This document shows, piece after piece, positions 9,895-21,153 of a DNA stretch of 64,000 nt. The notes under the pieces were generated by a model, which saw only the letters and a program-made list of their open reading frames with translations, was not told the DNA's origin and ran no database searches. The DNA lies in contig NC_081554.1 in NCBI RefSeq assembly GCF_963082655.1, forward strand, positions 47,227,761 through 47,291,760. Reading direction: 5' to 3'. This DNA is from Stomoxys calcitrans. Lineage: Eukaryota > Arthropoda > Insecta > Diptera > Muscidae. The position numbers and the translations under genes were made by a program. The first letter of the stretch is position 1. Each line of letters begins with the position of its first letter.

Positions 9895-10790
9895 CCTTTT
9901 ACACAACATAGTGCCGAGTCACTGTCAGTGGTTGAGGATATGATAACGGATTGAAAGATAGTATAGGCGGTGAATTCGTTTCAATCCTTCAAGTCAACGG
10001 GACCCGATGGCGTATGGCCTCCTATGCTGCCAAGAGCAGGACCGATTGTCACACGACTCCTTGAGATGATTTTTGAGAAATTCGTTTTGCTGAGCTACGT
10101 ACCGAGTGGGTGGCAGGAGATATGGGTGGATTTTATCCCGAAAGCGGGTAAACTGAGACATTCCCTAATCAAGGTTTACAGGCCAATAAGCCTCTCATCC
10201 TTTATATCTTATCCTTTGGAGAGACACGGATGGATCAAAGCTAAAGGACAGAGTGGGCCTGTGTGTTTACATTGAGAACCCAGGGACTGACATCTGTTTT
10301 AGACTGCCTGACCATAATACGGTCCTGCAGGCGGAGATCCGGGTGATCATGAAATGCGTGAAGTTGTGTGGTGCTAACGCGAGGACGTCGAGTGTGAACA
10401 TCTTTACCGACAGTAAAATTGCCATAAGGGCAATAACAACCAGGACGGTAAGGTCACGAACAGTCTTGCAGTATAAGAAGGAGACTAACGCTTTCTCTGA
10501 GGTTGCAAAAACCGCATGGTTTGGGTGCCGGGCCATAACGGAGTAAGGGGAAATGAAAGGGCAGACGATTTGGCGGTGAAAGACAGAGGACTGCCCTCAA
10601 TAAACTTGGTTAACCCGAGGTCTTTCGGGTCGACGCAGTCCGAGTTAAGGGAGTGGGCCACGAATGCGAATGTGGAACAGCGAAACGGTCGGTAGGACGG
10701 CGAAAATCCTGTGGGGAGGATCCAGATCGTGAAAAGACGACGAGGCTATTACTGAAAGGTCTTGAAACAGATGGTCTTGTATGTAAGTAA
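9895..10790 (+). pseudogene. I/R1-like LINE fragment: RT N-terminus fused to RNase H
   Basis: The + strand reads SLSVVEDMITD, then FKSTGPDGVWPPMLPRAG, WVDFIPKAGK and KVYRPISLSSF, the N-terminal part of I-type reverse transcriptases. At about 10240 it jumps to RNase H: GLCVYIENPG, FRLPDHNTVLQAE and SVNIFTDSKIAIRAI, with the conserved Asp of TDS. Then come VPGHNGV-like and ERADDLAV text in another frame. The catalytic palm between them is missing. RNase H next to RT points to an I/R1-like clade rather than Jockey. Confidence 0.7.
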
Positions 10791-11399
10791 ATGGGATACT
10801 AACCTATAAGATAGCATCTTTATTTCAAATTTTTCGTTCCTTGGCTCGTTTTGATTGCTAAACTCCTATGAATAAGGAAAAATATAAAGTTTTGGGCCAA
10901 CATTGTTCTCAGTGCATGTAGCAGTGTGGAACAGTGAAAAGGTTGGAAGTAACACGAAAATCCTGGATCCGCAATAATCCAGATCGCGAAAGGAAGTAAA
11001 AAGGAGGTGAATATGAGTGCACTTGTGCAGAATAGATAAGGCAAGTGACGGAGTGTGTAGAGGTTACAACGTTTTATGTGTTAAGGCTCGTCTCTTGCGC
11101 CCTATAGACTTTTGCACTTAGGTGGGACATAATATCAGACTTGGATTAATTAAGGATATGGAATGGTGAACATTTAGAGATTCTGTGAATTGCTCGGAAT
11201 TCCTGACTTAGATTTTGTTGAGGTTACTTATAGCCTGTTTGTCTCTATGGAAGCGAATTTTTCGTGTAATTCAAGAGTTTGTTTAAACTGCAAAACTAGC
11301 AAAAAGAAACAAATTTCGATGTACAAACACATTCATCAAAGTCAAAAGAGCAAATAACTCATCAAAAAAATAAATACCAAACACCGGAATAAGTAAAAA
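10791..11399. other. Spacer with a second I-like LINE tail fragment
   Basis: Bases 10925-11000 (GTGTGGAACAGTGAAAAGG, then ATCCTGGATCC.. and AATCCAGATCGCGAAA) repeat 10671-10735, so this is a second, decayed copy of the RNase H-distal tail. The remainder to 11399 shows no gene or repeat that I recognise. Confidence 0.4.
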
Positions 11400-12063
11400 A
11401 GGCGTTGGGTAACCACCACCTCGGGAATATGTGTAAACCGCCTTTCGTCATAATCCGGTGAAAAATGCACAATTTATGACGCTATAGCAGCTACATCGAA
11501 ATATGGGCCGATTTGGACAAATTCGGCTCGGAAATCGAGTGGTCTAATAAGTCCAAGTCATTGTTCAATTTTGTAGAACAAAATATCGGTCTTTTTGGTA
11601 GCTATATCCGAATATAGAACGACCTGAACCATAAACAAAACGGATGTCGAAAAGCCTAACCCAGTTCACTGACCCAAATTTCGGCGAAATCGGACAATAA
11701 ATGCGTCTTTTATGGGCCGAACACCTTAAATTGAGAGATCGGTCTATATGATAGCTATATTCAAATCTGGACCGATCTGGCTCAAACTGAAAGAGGATGT
11801 CGAAGGCCCTAACACAAATCACTATCCCAAAATCGGACAATGCTCCTTTTATGGGCCCAAAACCTTAAATCGAGAGATCAATCCATATGACAGCTATATC
11901 CAACTCTGAACCGATCTGGGCCAAATTGAAGAAAAATGTCGAGGGGCCTAACATAACTCAGTGTCCCAAATTTCGGCGACATCGGACAGTAAATTCACCT
12001 TTAATGGGCCCAAGACCTTAAATCGAGAGATCGGTCTATATGGCAGCTATATCCAAATCTGAA
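11400..12063 (+). repeat. DINE-1/mini-me-like element, subfamily 2
   Basis: Opens with the mirror image of the 6.3-kb end (GGTAACCACCACCTCGGG, TGTAAACCGCC). Three to four diverged units follow (AAATTTCGGCGAAATCGGAC, ATCGAGAGATCGGTCTATATG, GCCAAATTGAAGAAAAATG). It is cut off at 12060, where another element begins. Confidence 0.6.
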
Positions 12064-13385
12064 CAAGTAAAAGCGTGCTTGGTTAGGCCGGGCCAAATCT
12101 TATATACCCTCCACCATTGATCACATTTGTCGAGTTCTTTCCCCGATATATTTTTTTAGGCAAACAAAGGATAAAAGAAAACAAGTTATGGGCCGATTCC
12201 GACCATAACTGAATTGAATGTTGAAGACCATAGGAAAAGTCATTGTGTAAAATTTCAGACAATATGAATAAGAATTGCGCCCTTTAGGAGCTCAAGAAGT
12301 GATAGCTCCCTATATCGGTTTATATGAGAGCTGTATCAGACTTTAGACCGATTCGGACCATATTTGACACGTATGTTGAAGGTTATGGGAGAAGCCGTTG
12401 TACAAAATTTCAGTCAAATAGCATAATAATTACGCCCTCTGGAGGCTCAAAAAGTCAAGATCCCAGACCGATTTATATGGCAGCTATATCATGTTATGGA
12501 CTGGTTTAAACCATACTTAGCACAGTTGTTGGAAGTCGTAACTTAACCCGTCGTGCAAAATTTTAGCCAAATCGGATAGGAATTGCGCCCCAGACGCTTT
12601 AGATGCTCTAGACGCTCAAGAAGTCAAGATCCCAGATCGATTTATATGGCAGCTATATCAGGTTATGAATCGATTTGAACCATATTTGGCACATTTGTTA
12701 GAAGTCATAACAAAACACGTCATGCAAAATTTCAGCCAAATCGGATTAGAATTGCGCCCTCTAGTGGCTCAAGAAGTCACGATTTCAGATCGGTTTATAT
12801 GGCGGCTATATCAGATTATGGACCGAATTAAACCATACTTGGCACAGTTGTTGGACGCGAAGACCCCAGAGCGGTTTATATGACAGCTATATCAGATTAT
12901 GGACCGATTTAAACCATATTGAAAACAGTTGTTAGAAGACATAACAAAACATTTCATGCAAAATTTCAGCCAAATCGGATTAGAATAGCGCCCTCTAGTG
13001 GCTCAAGAAGTCACGATTTCAGATCGGTTTATATGGCGGCTATGTCAGATTATGGACCGATTTAAACCATACTTATAAAAGTTGTTGGAAGTCGTAACCT
13101 CATCCGTCGTGCAAAATTTTAGCCAAATCGGATAGAAATTGCGCCCTCTAGAGGCTCAAGAAGTCAAGACCCAAGATCGGTTTATATGACAGCTATATCA
13201 GGTTATGTACCGATTTCCACCACACTTGGCACAGTTGTTAGAAGTCATAACAAAACCCCTCATGCACATTTTCAGCCAAATCGGATAAATCTATGGAGTC
13301 TTAGACGAATATTTCGCGGATTTGCAAACAGAATGACGAAATTAGTACACCCCCATCCTAAGGTGGAGGGTATAAAAAGGTTGTC
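12064..13385 (+). repeat. DINE-1/mini-me-like element, 152-bp repeat subfamily 1
   Basis: Starts with the family's 5' end: AAGTAAAAGCGTGC, then a GGCCGGGCC palindromic core and TATATACCCTCCACCATTG. About seven units follow, marked by TTGCGCCCTCTAGAGGCTC, AAGAAGTCAAGA, TATATGGCAGCTATATCAGG and CAAAATTTCAGCCAAATCGG. It ends at 13380 with CATCCTAAGGTGGAGGGTATA, the inverted partner of the opening. Sub-terminal inverted repeats plus a central tandem array fit the DINE-1/Helentron structure. Confidence 0.65.
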
Positions 13386-14345
13386 GAAGGTCCCAACACA
13401 ACTCACTGTTATAAATTTCAGCAAAATCGGTCACAATAAAACACTACGTGCACAATTTCAGTCAAATCGGACCAGAATTGCGCCCTCTAGAGAGGCAAGA
13501 AGTCAAGACCCAAGATCGGTTTATATGGCAGTTATATCAAAACATGGACCGATATGGCCCATTTACAATCCCAACCGACCTACACTAATAAAAAGTGTTT
13601 GAGCAAAATTTCAAGCGGCTAGCTTTAATCCTTCGAAAGTTAGCGTGTCCTCGACAGACGGACGGACATGACTAAATCGACTTAAAATGTCATGACGATC
13701 AAACATATATACACTCTATGGGGTCCTAGACGATTATTTCGCGGAGTTGCAAACAGAATGACGAAATTAGTACACCCCCATCCTAAGGTGGAGGGTATAA
13801 AAAGGTTGTCGAAGGTCCCAACACAACTCATTGTTACAAATTTCAGCAAAATCGCTTAATAAGTGGGGCTTTTATGGGCTTAAGACCCTAAATCGCAGGA
13901 TCGGTCTATATGACAGCTATATCCAAATCTGGACCGATCTGCGGCAAATTGAAAAAGGATGTCGAAGGGTTCAACACAACTCTCTGTCCCAAATTTCACC
14001 AAAATCGTATAATAAATGTAGCTTTTATGGGCCTAAGACCTTAAATCGGCTGATCGGTCTATATGGAGGCTATATCTAGATATAGACCGATATAACTCAT
14101 CTTCGAACCTTACCTGCTTATGGAAAAATAAAGAATCTGTGCAAAGTTTCAGCTCAATATCTCTAGTTTTAAAGACTGTAGCGCGATTTTAAGAGACGGA
14201 CGGACGGACATGGCTAGATCGTCTTAGATTTTTACGACGATGAAGAACATATTTACTTTATAGGGTCGGAAATGGATATTTCGATGTGTTGCAAACGGAA
14301 TGACAAAATCAATATACCCCCATCTATCGGTGGTGGGTATAAGAA
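13386..14345 (+). repeat. Chimeric DINE-like repeats (subfamilies 1 and 2) with a duplicated junction
   Basis: A subfamily 2 fragment follows the 3' end of the previous element, returns to subfamily 1 units (13430-13660), then to a second 3' end with AGACGGACGGACATG. After that come subfamily 2 units to 14345, where CCCCCATCTATCGGTGGTGGG closes it. The segment 13291-13429 recurs at 13715-13854. No coding. Confidence 0.6.
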
Positions 14346-14400
14346 CAAGCCCTGACGAACGAAAAGCAACCGTTAGACATGGACAAACAGGCAATTAGTA

Positions 14401-14637
14401 TTGGGTTGCCCAAAAAGTAATTGCGGATTTTTCATATAGTCGGCGTTGATAAATTTTTTCACAGCTTGTGACTCTGTAATTGCATTCTTTCTTCTGTCAG
14501 TTATCAGCTGTTACTTTTAGCTTGCTTTAGAAAAAAAGGGTAAAAAAACTATATTGGATTAAAGTTCATTCTAAGTTTTATTAAAAACGCATTTACTTTC
14601 TTTTAAAAAATCCGCAATTACTTTTTGGGCAATCCAA
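14401..14637 (+). mobile_element. Mariner-type MITE, copy 1
   Basis: Terminal inverted repeats TTGGGTTGCCCAAAAAGTAA and TTACTTTTTGGGCAATCCAA bound a 237-bp body, and TA lies on both sides (14399-14400, 14638-14639). It has no coding capacity. Ends and TA duplication are those of mariner/Tc1 elements, so an autonomous mariner must have moved it in trans. No autonomous source is seen in the window. Confidence 0.9.
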
Positions 14638-14639
14638 TA

Positions 14640-16106
14640 TTTAGAGCGCGCAACTACCCTATCACTGTCTTAGGTGTATGTTCATAGTTGAATGAGAAGG
14701 ATTGGAATATAACTTAAGCGAATTTTACCTAATTCTGATTGCGCTTTGAAAATAAACGACTCCATACGTCCATTTGACAGCTGTTTTAAATGCTTCACTC
14801 ACTTGAGTGAATAGATGAGATCCCGTTGTGATAGTTAAGTCCTGTTGTGATAAATTGGGTCCGTTAAGTTAATATGCAACGTTGCAATAGATACAAATGT
14901 GTTAATGTAACATTTGGCAGTAAATATTTACTTTGGCCACACAACAAAATCAAAAGACTTAAGACACATGCGCGGAAGTAGTCCAAAGCTTTAAACTTCT
15001 CCCCATGGATTTTCATAAATATTACCTTTCTCGAACATAAACCACAAATAACACAACTACCACCCACATAGTAGTTCTGCAGTGAAAGGTTTCTCCTGTT
15101 TCATGGTTAAAACTAGAAAAACGAAAAAGAAAAATCCAAACGGAAAATGAGCCTAATTCAATGTTTAAATTGCTAAATAATTAACATCCATGAAACGCAA
15201 ACATAATTTCACATGTTTCACATGTGCAAGCGATATAATAACGTTTAATAAATTTTCTAAATGAATTGTTTTAAAGTCGTTAACAAACATTAGGCTAGCT
15301 AACTGCCAGACACACACACACATACGTACAGTGGAAATTGTTTGTGAACAACATTGAATTTGCAATGCATTTCAATGTAAGTCTTACAGTTTTCCTACCA
15401 TTTGCAGTGTGATCTTTATGCAGTGGCTACTGTACGAATACACAGTTTCCACCAAAAACCATTATCCATAACAACCTACGCATTGTCATCACTATCAACT
15501 TTGGGGCTAGTTAGTATCGTCAACATCGTTGGCTTCATAGCAGCCATCAACGAAATGTACCTCACTTAGATGCCAACATCGGAGAGGCTGGTAGGCTGCA
15601 GGCCTTGCTCAGTCAGGTGCATTTGCAACTGAGGTGGCCAACGCCAAACCAAAGGAAGTTTTCTTTATTTGCAGTTGCAGCCACTGCATTTGTGGCAATT
15701 TGTCGGTTTTAATGTTTAAACAATTAAGTCAGGCACACACACACACAGGCTGCAGCTTAGACATTAGGGCACGTAAGCATTTGTTTGTTGTTTGCATTTT
15801 GAGCGACTTTAATTGAAGGGGTTGAGCGAGTGGGGGGTATTTTCACATAAGTCGACCAATTGTCTGTGCAACATGTGCCAATATAATTTGCATATCATGA
15901 GAAAATTTATTCTCCACATTGATCGTTGCTCGCATTTCCATTACATCAGCAGCAGGCTGTGGCTTGTCGTGTATGAGCGTGGGTGGTTATATCATTCCGT
16001 ATGCTATGATGACAACTTAGAGACATTTTGTGGTTAAGGACATTTGTGTTGCAACAATTGTTGGCATAGTCAATGATCATTGAGACTTAAGTTAGAAATG
16101 CATATA
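14640..16106. other. Single-copy-looking spacer, no gene recognised
   Basis: No coding frame with a recognisable domain was found on either strand; open frames at 14864-15067, 15165-15365, 15634-15816 and 15813-16037 are short and unsupported. Short CA runs lie near 15311 and 15736. The word TCAAAAGACTTAAGACAC at 14949 also occurs in the 49-bp tandem repeat at 52.9 kb. The GC content and absence of repeats suggest host intergenic or intronic DNA. Confidence 0.5.
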
Positions 16107-16337
16107 TTGGGTTGCCCAAAAAGTAATTGCGGATTTTTTAAAAGAAAGTAAATGCATTTGAAATAAAACTTAGAATGAACTTTAATCAAATATACTTTTT
16201 TTTACACTTTTTTTCCAAAGCAAGCTAAAAGTAACAGCTGATAACTGACAGAAGAAAGAACGCAATTACAGAGTCACAAGCTGTGAAAAAATTTGTCAAC
16301 GCCGACTATATGAAAAATTACTTTTTGGGCAACCCAA
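16107..16337 (-). mobile_element. Mariner-type MITE, copy 2
   Basis: Same ends and TA duplication as copy 1, opposite orientation. One terminal repeat lacks a few bases (AAAATTACTTTTTGGG, missing the CCGCAA part), explaining its 231 bp. Confidence 0.88.
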
Positions 16338-16569
16338 TATAACCTACAAAATTGAATGGTTGGCGTATAATTCGAATAAAATGGTTAGGGGCATCTGTGT
16401 TGGAAACTTTTTTAACCAGTGGCGAATTGTTTGTGTCCATTTGGCCTGTATGTACGGAAATTTCTTTTCTATAATCAACAAAAATCTTTCATTCTAGTGA
16501 TATTAATTTTCATGGTCAACAGCCCGTGTCTCTTCTCTTTAGGAGATTAATGAAGAATATAGTCAATGA
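16338..16569. other. Spacer between MITE and SINE
   Basis: No gene, no repeat shared with other parts of the window that I could see. Confidence 0.4.
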
Positions 16570-16847
16570 GGCCACCGTAGCGCAGAGGTTAGCATGTCCG
16601 CCTATGACGCTGAACGCCTGGGCTCGAATTCTGGCGAGACCATCAGAAAAAATGTTCAGCAGTGGTTTCCCCTCCTAATGCTGGCAACATTTGTGAGGTA
16701 CTATGCCATGTAAAACTTCTCTCCAAAGAGGTGCCACACTCGGACTCGGCTATAAAAAGGAGGTCCCTAATCATTGAGCTTAAACTTGAATCGTGAGAAG
16801 TTTGCCCCTGTTCCTTAGTGGAATGTTCATGGGCAAAATTTGCAAAT
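16570..16847 (+). mobile_element. tRNA-derived SINE (family 1)
   Basis: Head GGCCACCGTAGCGCAGAGG contains box A; GGGCTCGAATTC is a slightly altered box B. The body includes ATGCTGGCAACATTTGTGAG, CTCCAAAGAGGTG, ACTCGGCTATAAAAAGGAGG and CATTGAGCTTAAACTTG, and the end is near GGCAAAATTTGCAAAT. This is a useful reference copy for the family layout. Confidence 0.8.
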
Positions 16848-16965
16848 ATTTTCATAGCCTCCACCAAAGTATCCTGACTTTCCATTGACTATTCAAAGCG
16901 ATTCAAAATTAGCAGAAAAAAAAACCTAAAATGCGTCCATTTCTAACATGTAACCAGTAAAACTG

Positions 16966-17806
16966 TACTAAGTTCGGCTGGGCCGAATCTTATATACCCC
17001 CATGGTTCGCTTTGTCAAATTCTTTGCCTTGTATTTCTTTATAGGCAAACAAAGGATAATGGATCAAAATTACTATGCTCTCAAATAGCATAGTAATTTT
17101 GATCCATTATCAGGTTATGGACAGATTCGGGCCATACTTGAATCGAATGTTGGAGACCATAGTAGAAGTAATTGTGCAAAATTCCAGCCAAATTGGATAA
17201 CAATTGCGGGGTATCGATTTATATGGGAGCTAAACCACGTTGTGGACCGATTCAGACCATATTTGGCACGTATGTGGAAGTTCAAAGGAGAAGTTGTTCA
17301 AAATGTCAGCCAAATCGAATAAAACTTAGCCGTCTAGTAGTTCAATAAGTATATTCGGGAAATCAGTTTAAGTGGGAGTTATATGAGGTTATGAACCGAT
17401 TTAAACCATACTTGGCACAGGTATTTGAAGCCAAAGCAAAACACGTCTTGCAAAATTTCAGCCAAGTTGGATAGGAATTGCCTACCCAGAGGCTCAAAAA
17501 GTCAAGATGCGAGCTCGGCATATATGACAGCCATAATCAAAACATGGGCCGATATGGCCCGTTAACAATCCCACCTAGACCAAAAGGAAGTTTTTCTGTA
17601 AAATTTTAAGCGTCTAGCTTTATTCCATCGAAAGTAAAGGTGCTTTTGACGGACAGACAGACGGATGGACAGACATGGCTAAATCATCTTAGAATGTCAA
17701 TATGATCAAGGACATTTATCCCTTGTTGGGTCTCAGATGAATATTTCGTTTTGTTACAAACGGAATGATCAAACTAGTTAACCCTCTATCCTATGGTGGA
17801 AGACGC
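16966..17806 (+). repeat. DINE-1/mini-me-like element, subfamily 1
   Basis: Opens with CTAAGTTCGGCTGGGCCGAA and TATATACCCCCATGG. Diverged 152-bp units follow, then GACGGACAGACAGACGG microsatellite, and it ends near CCTCTATCCTATGGTGGAAG. It contains the perfect hairpin at 17056-17110. Confidence 0.6.
17056..17110. repeat. Perfect 24-bp hairpin inside the DINE-like element
   Basis: Bases 17056-17079 and 17087-17110 are exact reverse complements separated by the 7-base loop CTCAAAT. In related elements the first arm continues into the array without the mirror copy, so the second arm looks like a local fold-back copy. Confidence 0.9.
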
Positions 17807-18900
17807 AAAAGCGTGCTAAGTTCAGCTAAGCTGAATCTTGTGTACCCACTCACATGGATTCCGCTAAAAATTTTCCTGCTATGGTCGCAAGTAGTCATAG
17901 CGGCGAATCTGTACTTAAGGTGCCTATATAGACCGATTAGAATCATATTTGGTACATACGCTGGAAATCAGCAGAAGTGTTTGTGAATTCAAATCAGGTG
18001 ATCGATTTATATGTGGGAGCTATATCAGTATATAGACCAATGCGGGTTACACTTGGCATGCATATTGGAAATCATATCTGAAATATTTGTGCCAAATTTC
18101 AGCCAAATTTAATAAAAAAAAAGTAAAAGCGTGCCAATCGGGAGATCGGTTTATAAGGCAGCTATATCAGGTTATAGACTTATTTGGACCGTATTTGGCA
18201 CAGTTGTTAGAAGTAGTAAAAAAAACACCACATGCCAAATTTCAGCCAAATCGAATAAAAATTGCGGCTCGTAAGGGCTCAAGAAGTCAAATCGGGAAAT
18301 CGGTTTATATGGGAGCTATATCAGGTTATAGACCGATTTTGACTATACTCCCTAAAGTTGTTGGAAGTCATAACAGAACACCATGTGCAAAATTTCAGCC
18401 AAATCGGACAAAAATTGCGGCTTCCAGAGGCTCAAGAAGTCAAATCGGGAGATTGGTTTATATTGGAGCTTTATCAGGTTATAGGCCGATTTGGACCGTA
18501 CATCACACACTTGTTGAAAGTCATAACGCAACACCACATGCAAAATTTCAGCCAAATCGGACATAAATTGCGGCTTCCAGAGGCTCAAGAAGTCAAATTG
18601 GGAGATCGATTTAAATGGGAGCTATATCAGGTTATAGACCGATTTGGACCGTACATCACTCACTTGTTCGAAGTTATAACGCAACACCACATGCAAAATT
18701 TCAGCCAAATCGGACAAAAATTGCGGCTTCCAGAGGCTCAAGAAGTCAAATCGGGAGATCGATTTAAATGGGAGCTATATCAGGTTATACACTGAAAAAA
18801 ATTGCATAAAAATTGCGGCTTGTAAGGCCTCAAGAAGTCATATCGGGAGATTGGTTTATATGGGAGCTATATCAGGTTATAGACCGATTTGGACCGTAGG
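17807..18900 (+). repeat. DINE-1/mini-me-like element, array of 153-bp units
   Basis: Begins with AAAAGCGTGCTAAGTTCAGC. The core array is very regular: the word ATTGCGGCTTCCAGAGG occurs at 18414, 18567 and 18720, exactly 153 bp apart. The last unit is cut by the SINE at 18901. Overlapping open frames on both strands (such as 18087-18566 and 18358-18795) exist because 153 is divisible by three; they have no domain and I do not regard them as genes. Confidence 0.7.
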
Positions 18901-19090
18901 AGGCCACCGTAGCGCAGAGGTTGCATGTCCGTCTATGACGCTGAACGCCTGGGCTCGAATCCTGGCGAGACCATCGGAAAAAATTTTCAGCTGTGGTTTT
19001 CCTCTCCTAATGCTGGCAACATTTGTGAGGTACTATGGCATGTAAAGCTTCTCTCCAAAGAGGTGTCGCACTGTGGCACACCGTTCGGAC
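18901..19090 (+). mobile_element. tRNA-derived SINE (family 1), 3'-truncated
   Basis: Head GGCCACCGTAGCGCAGAGG with box A, then GGGCTCGAATCC box B, CTAATGCTGGCAACATTTG and CCAAAGAGGTG. It stops at CGGACTCGGACACTGG, where LINE coding text begins. Confidence 0.75.
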
Positions 19091-19094
19091 TCGG

Positions 19095-20308
19095 ACACTG
19101 GATTAGAAGGAATTTGCCTTGGGGGTATTTTTGGATATTGAAGGAGCCTTTAACAATGTGCATAGGTTTGCGGTAGAAAGAGCGCTACGGGAGGCAGATG
19201 TGGATGATAGCGTGATAGTTTGGATAATGAAAACTTTTTCGCATAGAGAGATCATGGCCAGTATTGCTCAAACGTAGGCAAGGGTTAATGCCAACAGGGG
19301 TACTCAGCGCGGCATTATTTCACCGCTGCTATGGAATCTGTAGATCAGATCGGAGGCGAAAAGAGTAAGAATGTGGCATATGCAAACGATCTTGCAATTG
19401 TCGCCACAGGTAATTTTCCAAGCACTATATCGGAAAGGCAACTTTTGCCCCATACACCTGCAAGTGAGTTTGGGGGTTTAGACCGCGTATCATGCATTGG
19501 GTATATACTGCAGTTGTCAGACCAATAATGCCATATGGTGTTGTGGTCTGGTGGAATGGACCACTAAAAAGATGGCTTGTTTGTTTTATCACACGAGTCT
19601 GATGGCAGACTGCCACTAAAACCTAAGCTGACCCATATCGGACGTTCTTAGTGGTGGATGCACGGCTTCTTGGATACATGGCTTCTTGGGCTGCGGATTG
19701 CGGGCTCAGTGTTAAATGCTAGGAAGACGAAACTGATCTTGTTCACAAGGAGAAGGAGCATTGCGAAGTTCGAATTACCCCCACTGCAGCGGGTTACGTT
19801 GACATTGTATAAATCGCTCTTCGGCTCTTTACTTATATCAGAAGCTTATAGGCAGTAAATGGAGTCTACGACCTAAGTTGATGCATTGGCTGTACTCGGG
19901 GGTGGTAAGGCCAGTTTGGGCATACGGCTATCATTTTTGATGGCCTGTGACGGATAAAAGGACACATGTGTGTGATCTAGACAAGGTTAATAGGTTTGCC
20001 TTTAGATTCATGACCAGGGCTATGGGCACTACGGTGACAAAGTGACTGCAGGTTATGATGAGAAACCAGCGAATCGATTTGTTTATAGAGGAGTCGTCAA
20101 AGTACACTTTTCAGACTATTGCAGCTCAAGCTGATTAGAAGTCCTGTCCGACATTCCCGCATACTAGGCTGCACACTGGACGAGCTGCAGACGGACTTAC
20201 AAATAGGAATGGAAATAGTGGACCGTGGACTATTTATTAGGACACTGACTTTGGCGAAATGGCTCAAGGGTCGGATAAGATTTACTCAAATTGATATGTT
20301 TACGGAGG
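19095..20308 (+). pseudogene. R1/LOA-like LINE reverse transcriptase, degraded
   Basis: The + strand reads GVFLDIEGAFNNVHRFAVER (motif A with catalytic Asp), then NRGTQRGIISPLLWNL (motif B) and VAYANDLAIVATG, in which the usual YADD is YAND. A stop splits motif B from the next part. At about 19430 a piece related to 4330-4440 intrudes. Around 19690 the thumb-side text continues (CGLSVNARKTKLILFTRRRS), followed by a WLYSGVVRPVWAYG-like stretch near 19890. Many frameshifts. The order RT then RNase H (next feature) fits I/R1/LOA-type LINEs. Confidence 0.65.
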
Positions 20309-20623
20309 GAGGTCACAGTGGCGCAGAGGTTAACATGTCCGCCAATGACGCTGAAGGCCTGGGTTCGAATCCTGGCAGGAACATCAGAACATTTTTCAAC
20401 GATGGTTATCCCCTCCCAATGCGACATTTGTTAGGTACTTTGCCATGTAAAAACTTCTTCCCAGAGAGGTGTCGTTCTGCTGCACGTAGTTCGAGCTCGG
20501 CTATAAAAAGGAGATCCCTTATCATTGAGTTTAAATATTAAAAGGACATCACTCATTGATTTGTGAGTAGTTTGCCACAGTTACTTGATGGCATGTTCAT
20601 GGAAAAATTTGCAATTTTAACAA
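20309..20623 (+). mobile_element. tRNA-derived SINE (family 1) inserted between RT and RNase H
   Basis: Contains box A (TGGCGCAGAGG) and perfect box B (GGGTTCGAATCC), then body and tail (GGAAAAATTTGCAA). It interrupts the LINE just at the RNase H start: DMFTE precedes it and PKMDNGIVCGIYCGE resumes after it. The insertion is thus younger than the LINE. Confidence 0.8.
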
Positions 20624-20980
20624 GGGACCTAAGATGGATAATGGGATCGTTTGTGGCATATATTGTGGTGAACTTGACATTAATGCTTCTTTGCGAATGG
20701 GTGATGTTTGCAGCATCTTCCAGACCGAAGTCTTTGCGATAACTAGGGCAGCGGAGATTGTGCTATCCATAGGAATAGATTGATCTAACATCTGTATATG
20801 CAGCGATTGTCAATAAGCATCTAAAGTGTTGGGTCATTGTCGAGAGATTTTAAATTCTCTACAGACGTATCATAACCTGGCTTTATGATGGGTTCCTGGA
20901 CATAAATATATTTTGGGAAACAGGCATAGCCGCTGCTTACGAGATCGGGTATGAACCTTGCTTAAGTTTCAACACTGGAC
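20624..20980 (+). pseudogene. RNase H domain of the R1/LOA-like LINE
   Basis: The frame PKMDNGIVCGIYCGELDINA, then FQTEVFAITRAAEIVLS (with the conserved Glu of TEV) and YAAIVNKHLKCW belongs to LINE RNase H. Frameshifts follow. It continues the element interrupted at 20309 and then runs into the second SINE at 21002. Confidence 0.6.
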
Positions 20981-21001
20981 ACATCGAACACAAGGTTAGG
21001 T

Positions 21002-21144
21002 TAGCTAAGAGTGACAGTCCTTTGCAGACTCACTTAGACAATTTTAAGTCCATTGTGGTACCACAGTAGCGACAGACCAAGGCTTCTGGCGGTAATCGAA
21101 CCCCTGCACTGGTAATCCAAGCACGCTACCAACCGGGACGCCCT
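21002..21144 (-). mobile_element. Second tRNA-derived SINE family, with 9-bp duplication
   Basis: On the minus strand the 143-bp body starts GGGCGTCCCGGTTGGTAGCG (box A-like TGGTAGCGTGCTTGG), has box B GGGGTTCGATTACC, and ends in TAGCTAACCTAACCTT. The word ATCGAACAC flanks it at 20993-21001 and 21145-21153. Head, boxes and duplication identify a short SINE unrelated in sequence to family 1. Only one copy was noticed here. Confidence 0.75.
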
Positions 21145-21153
21145 ATCGAACAC

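Noticed and set aside
16570..16645. True tRNA gene
   Set aside because: Box A and B are present but the cloverleaf is poor and the same head recurs with a common non-tRNA body, so it is a SINE.
18087..18795. Overlapping 145- and 159-residue open frames
   Set aside because: They read through 153-bp tandem units in two frames with no domain; the period being a multiple of three explains them.
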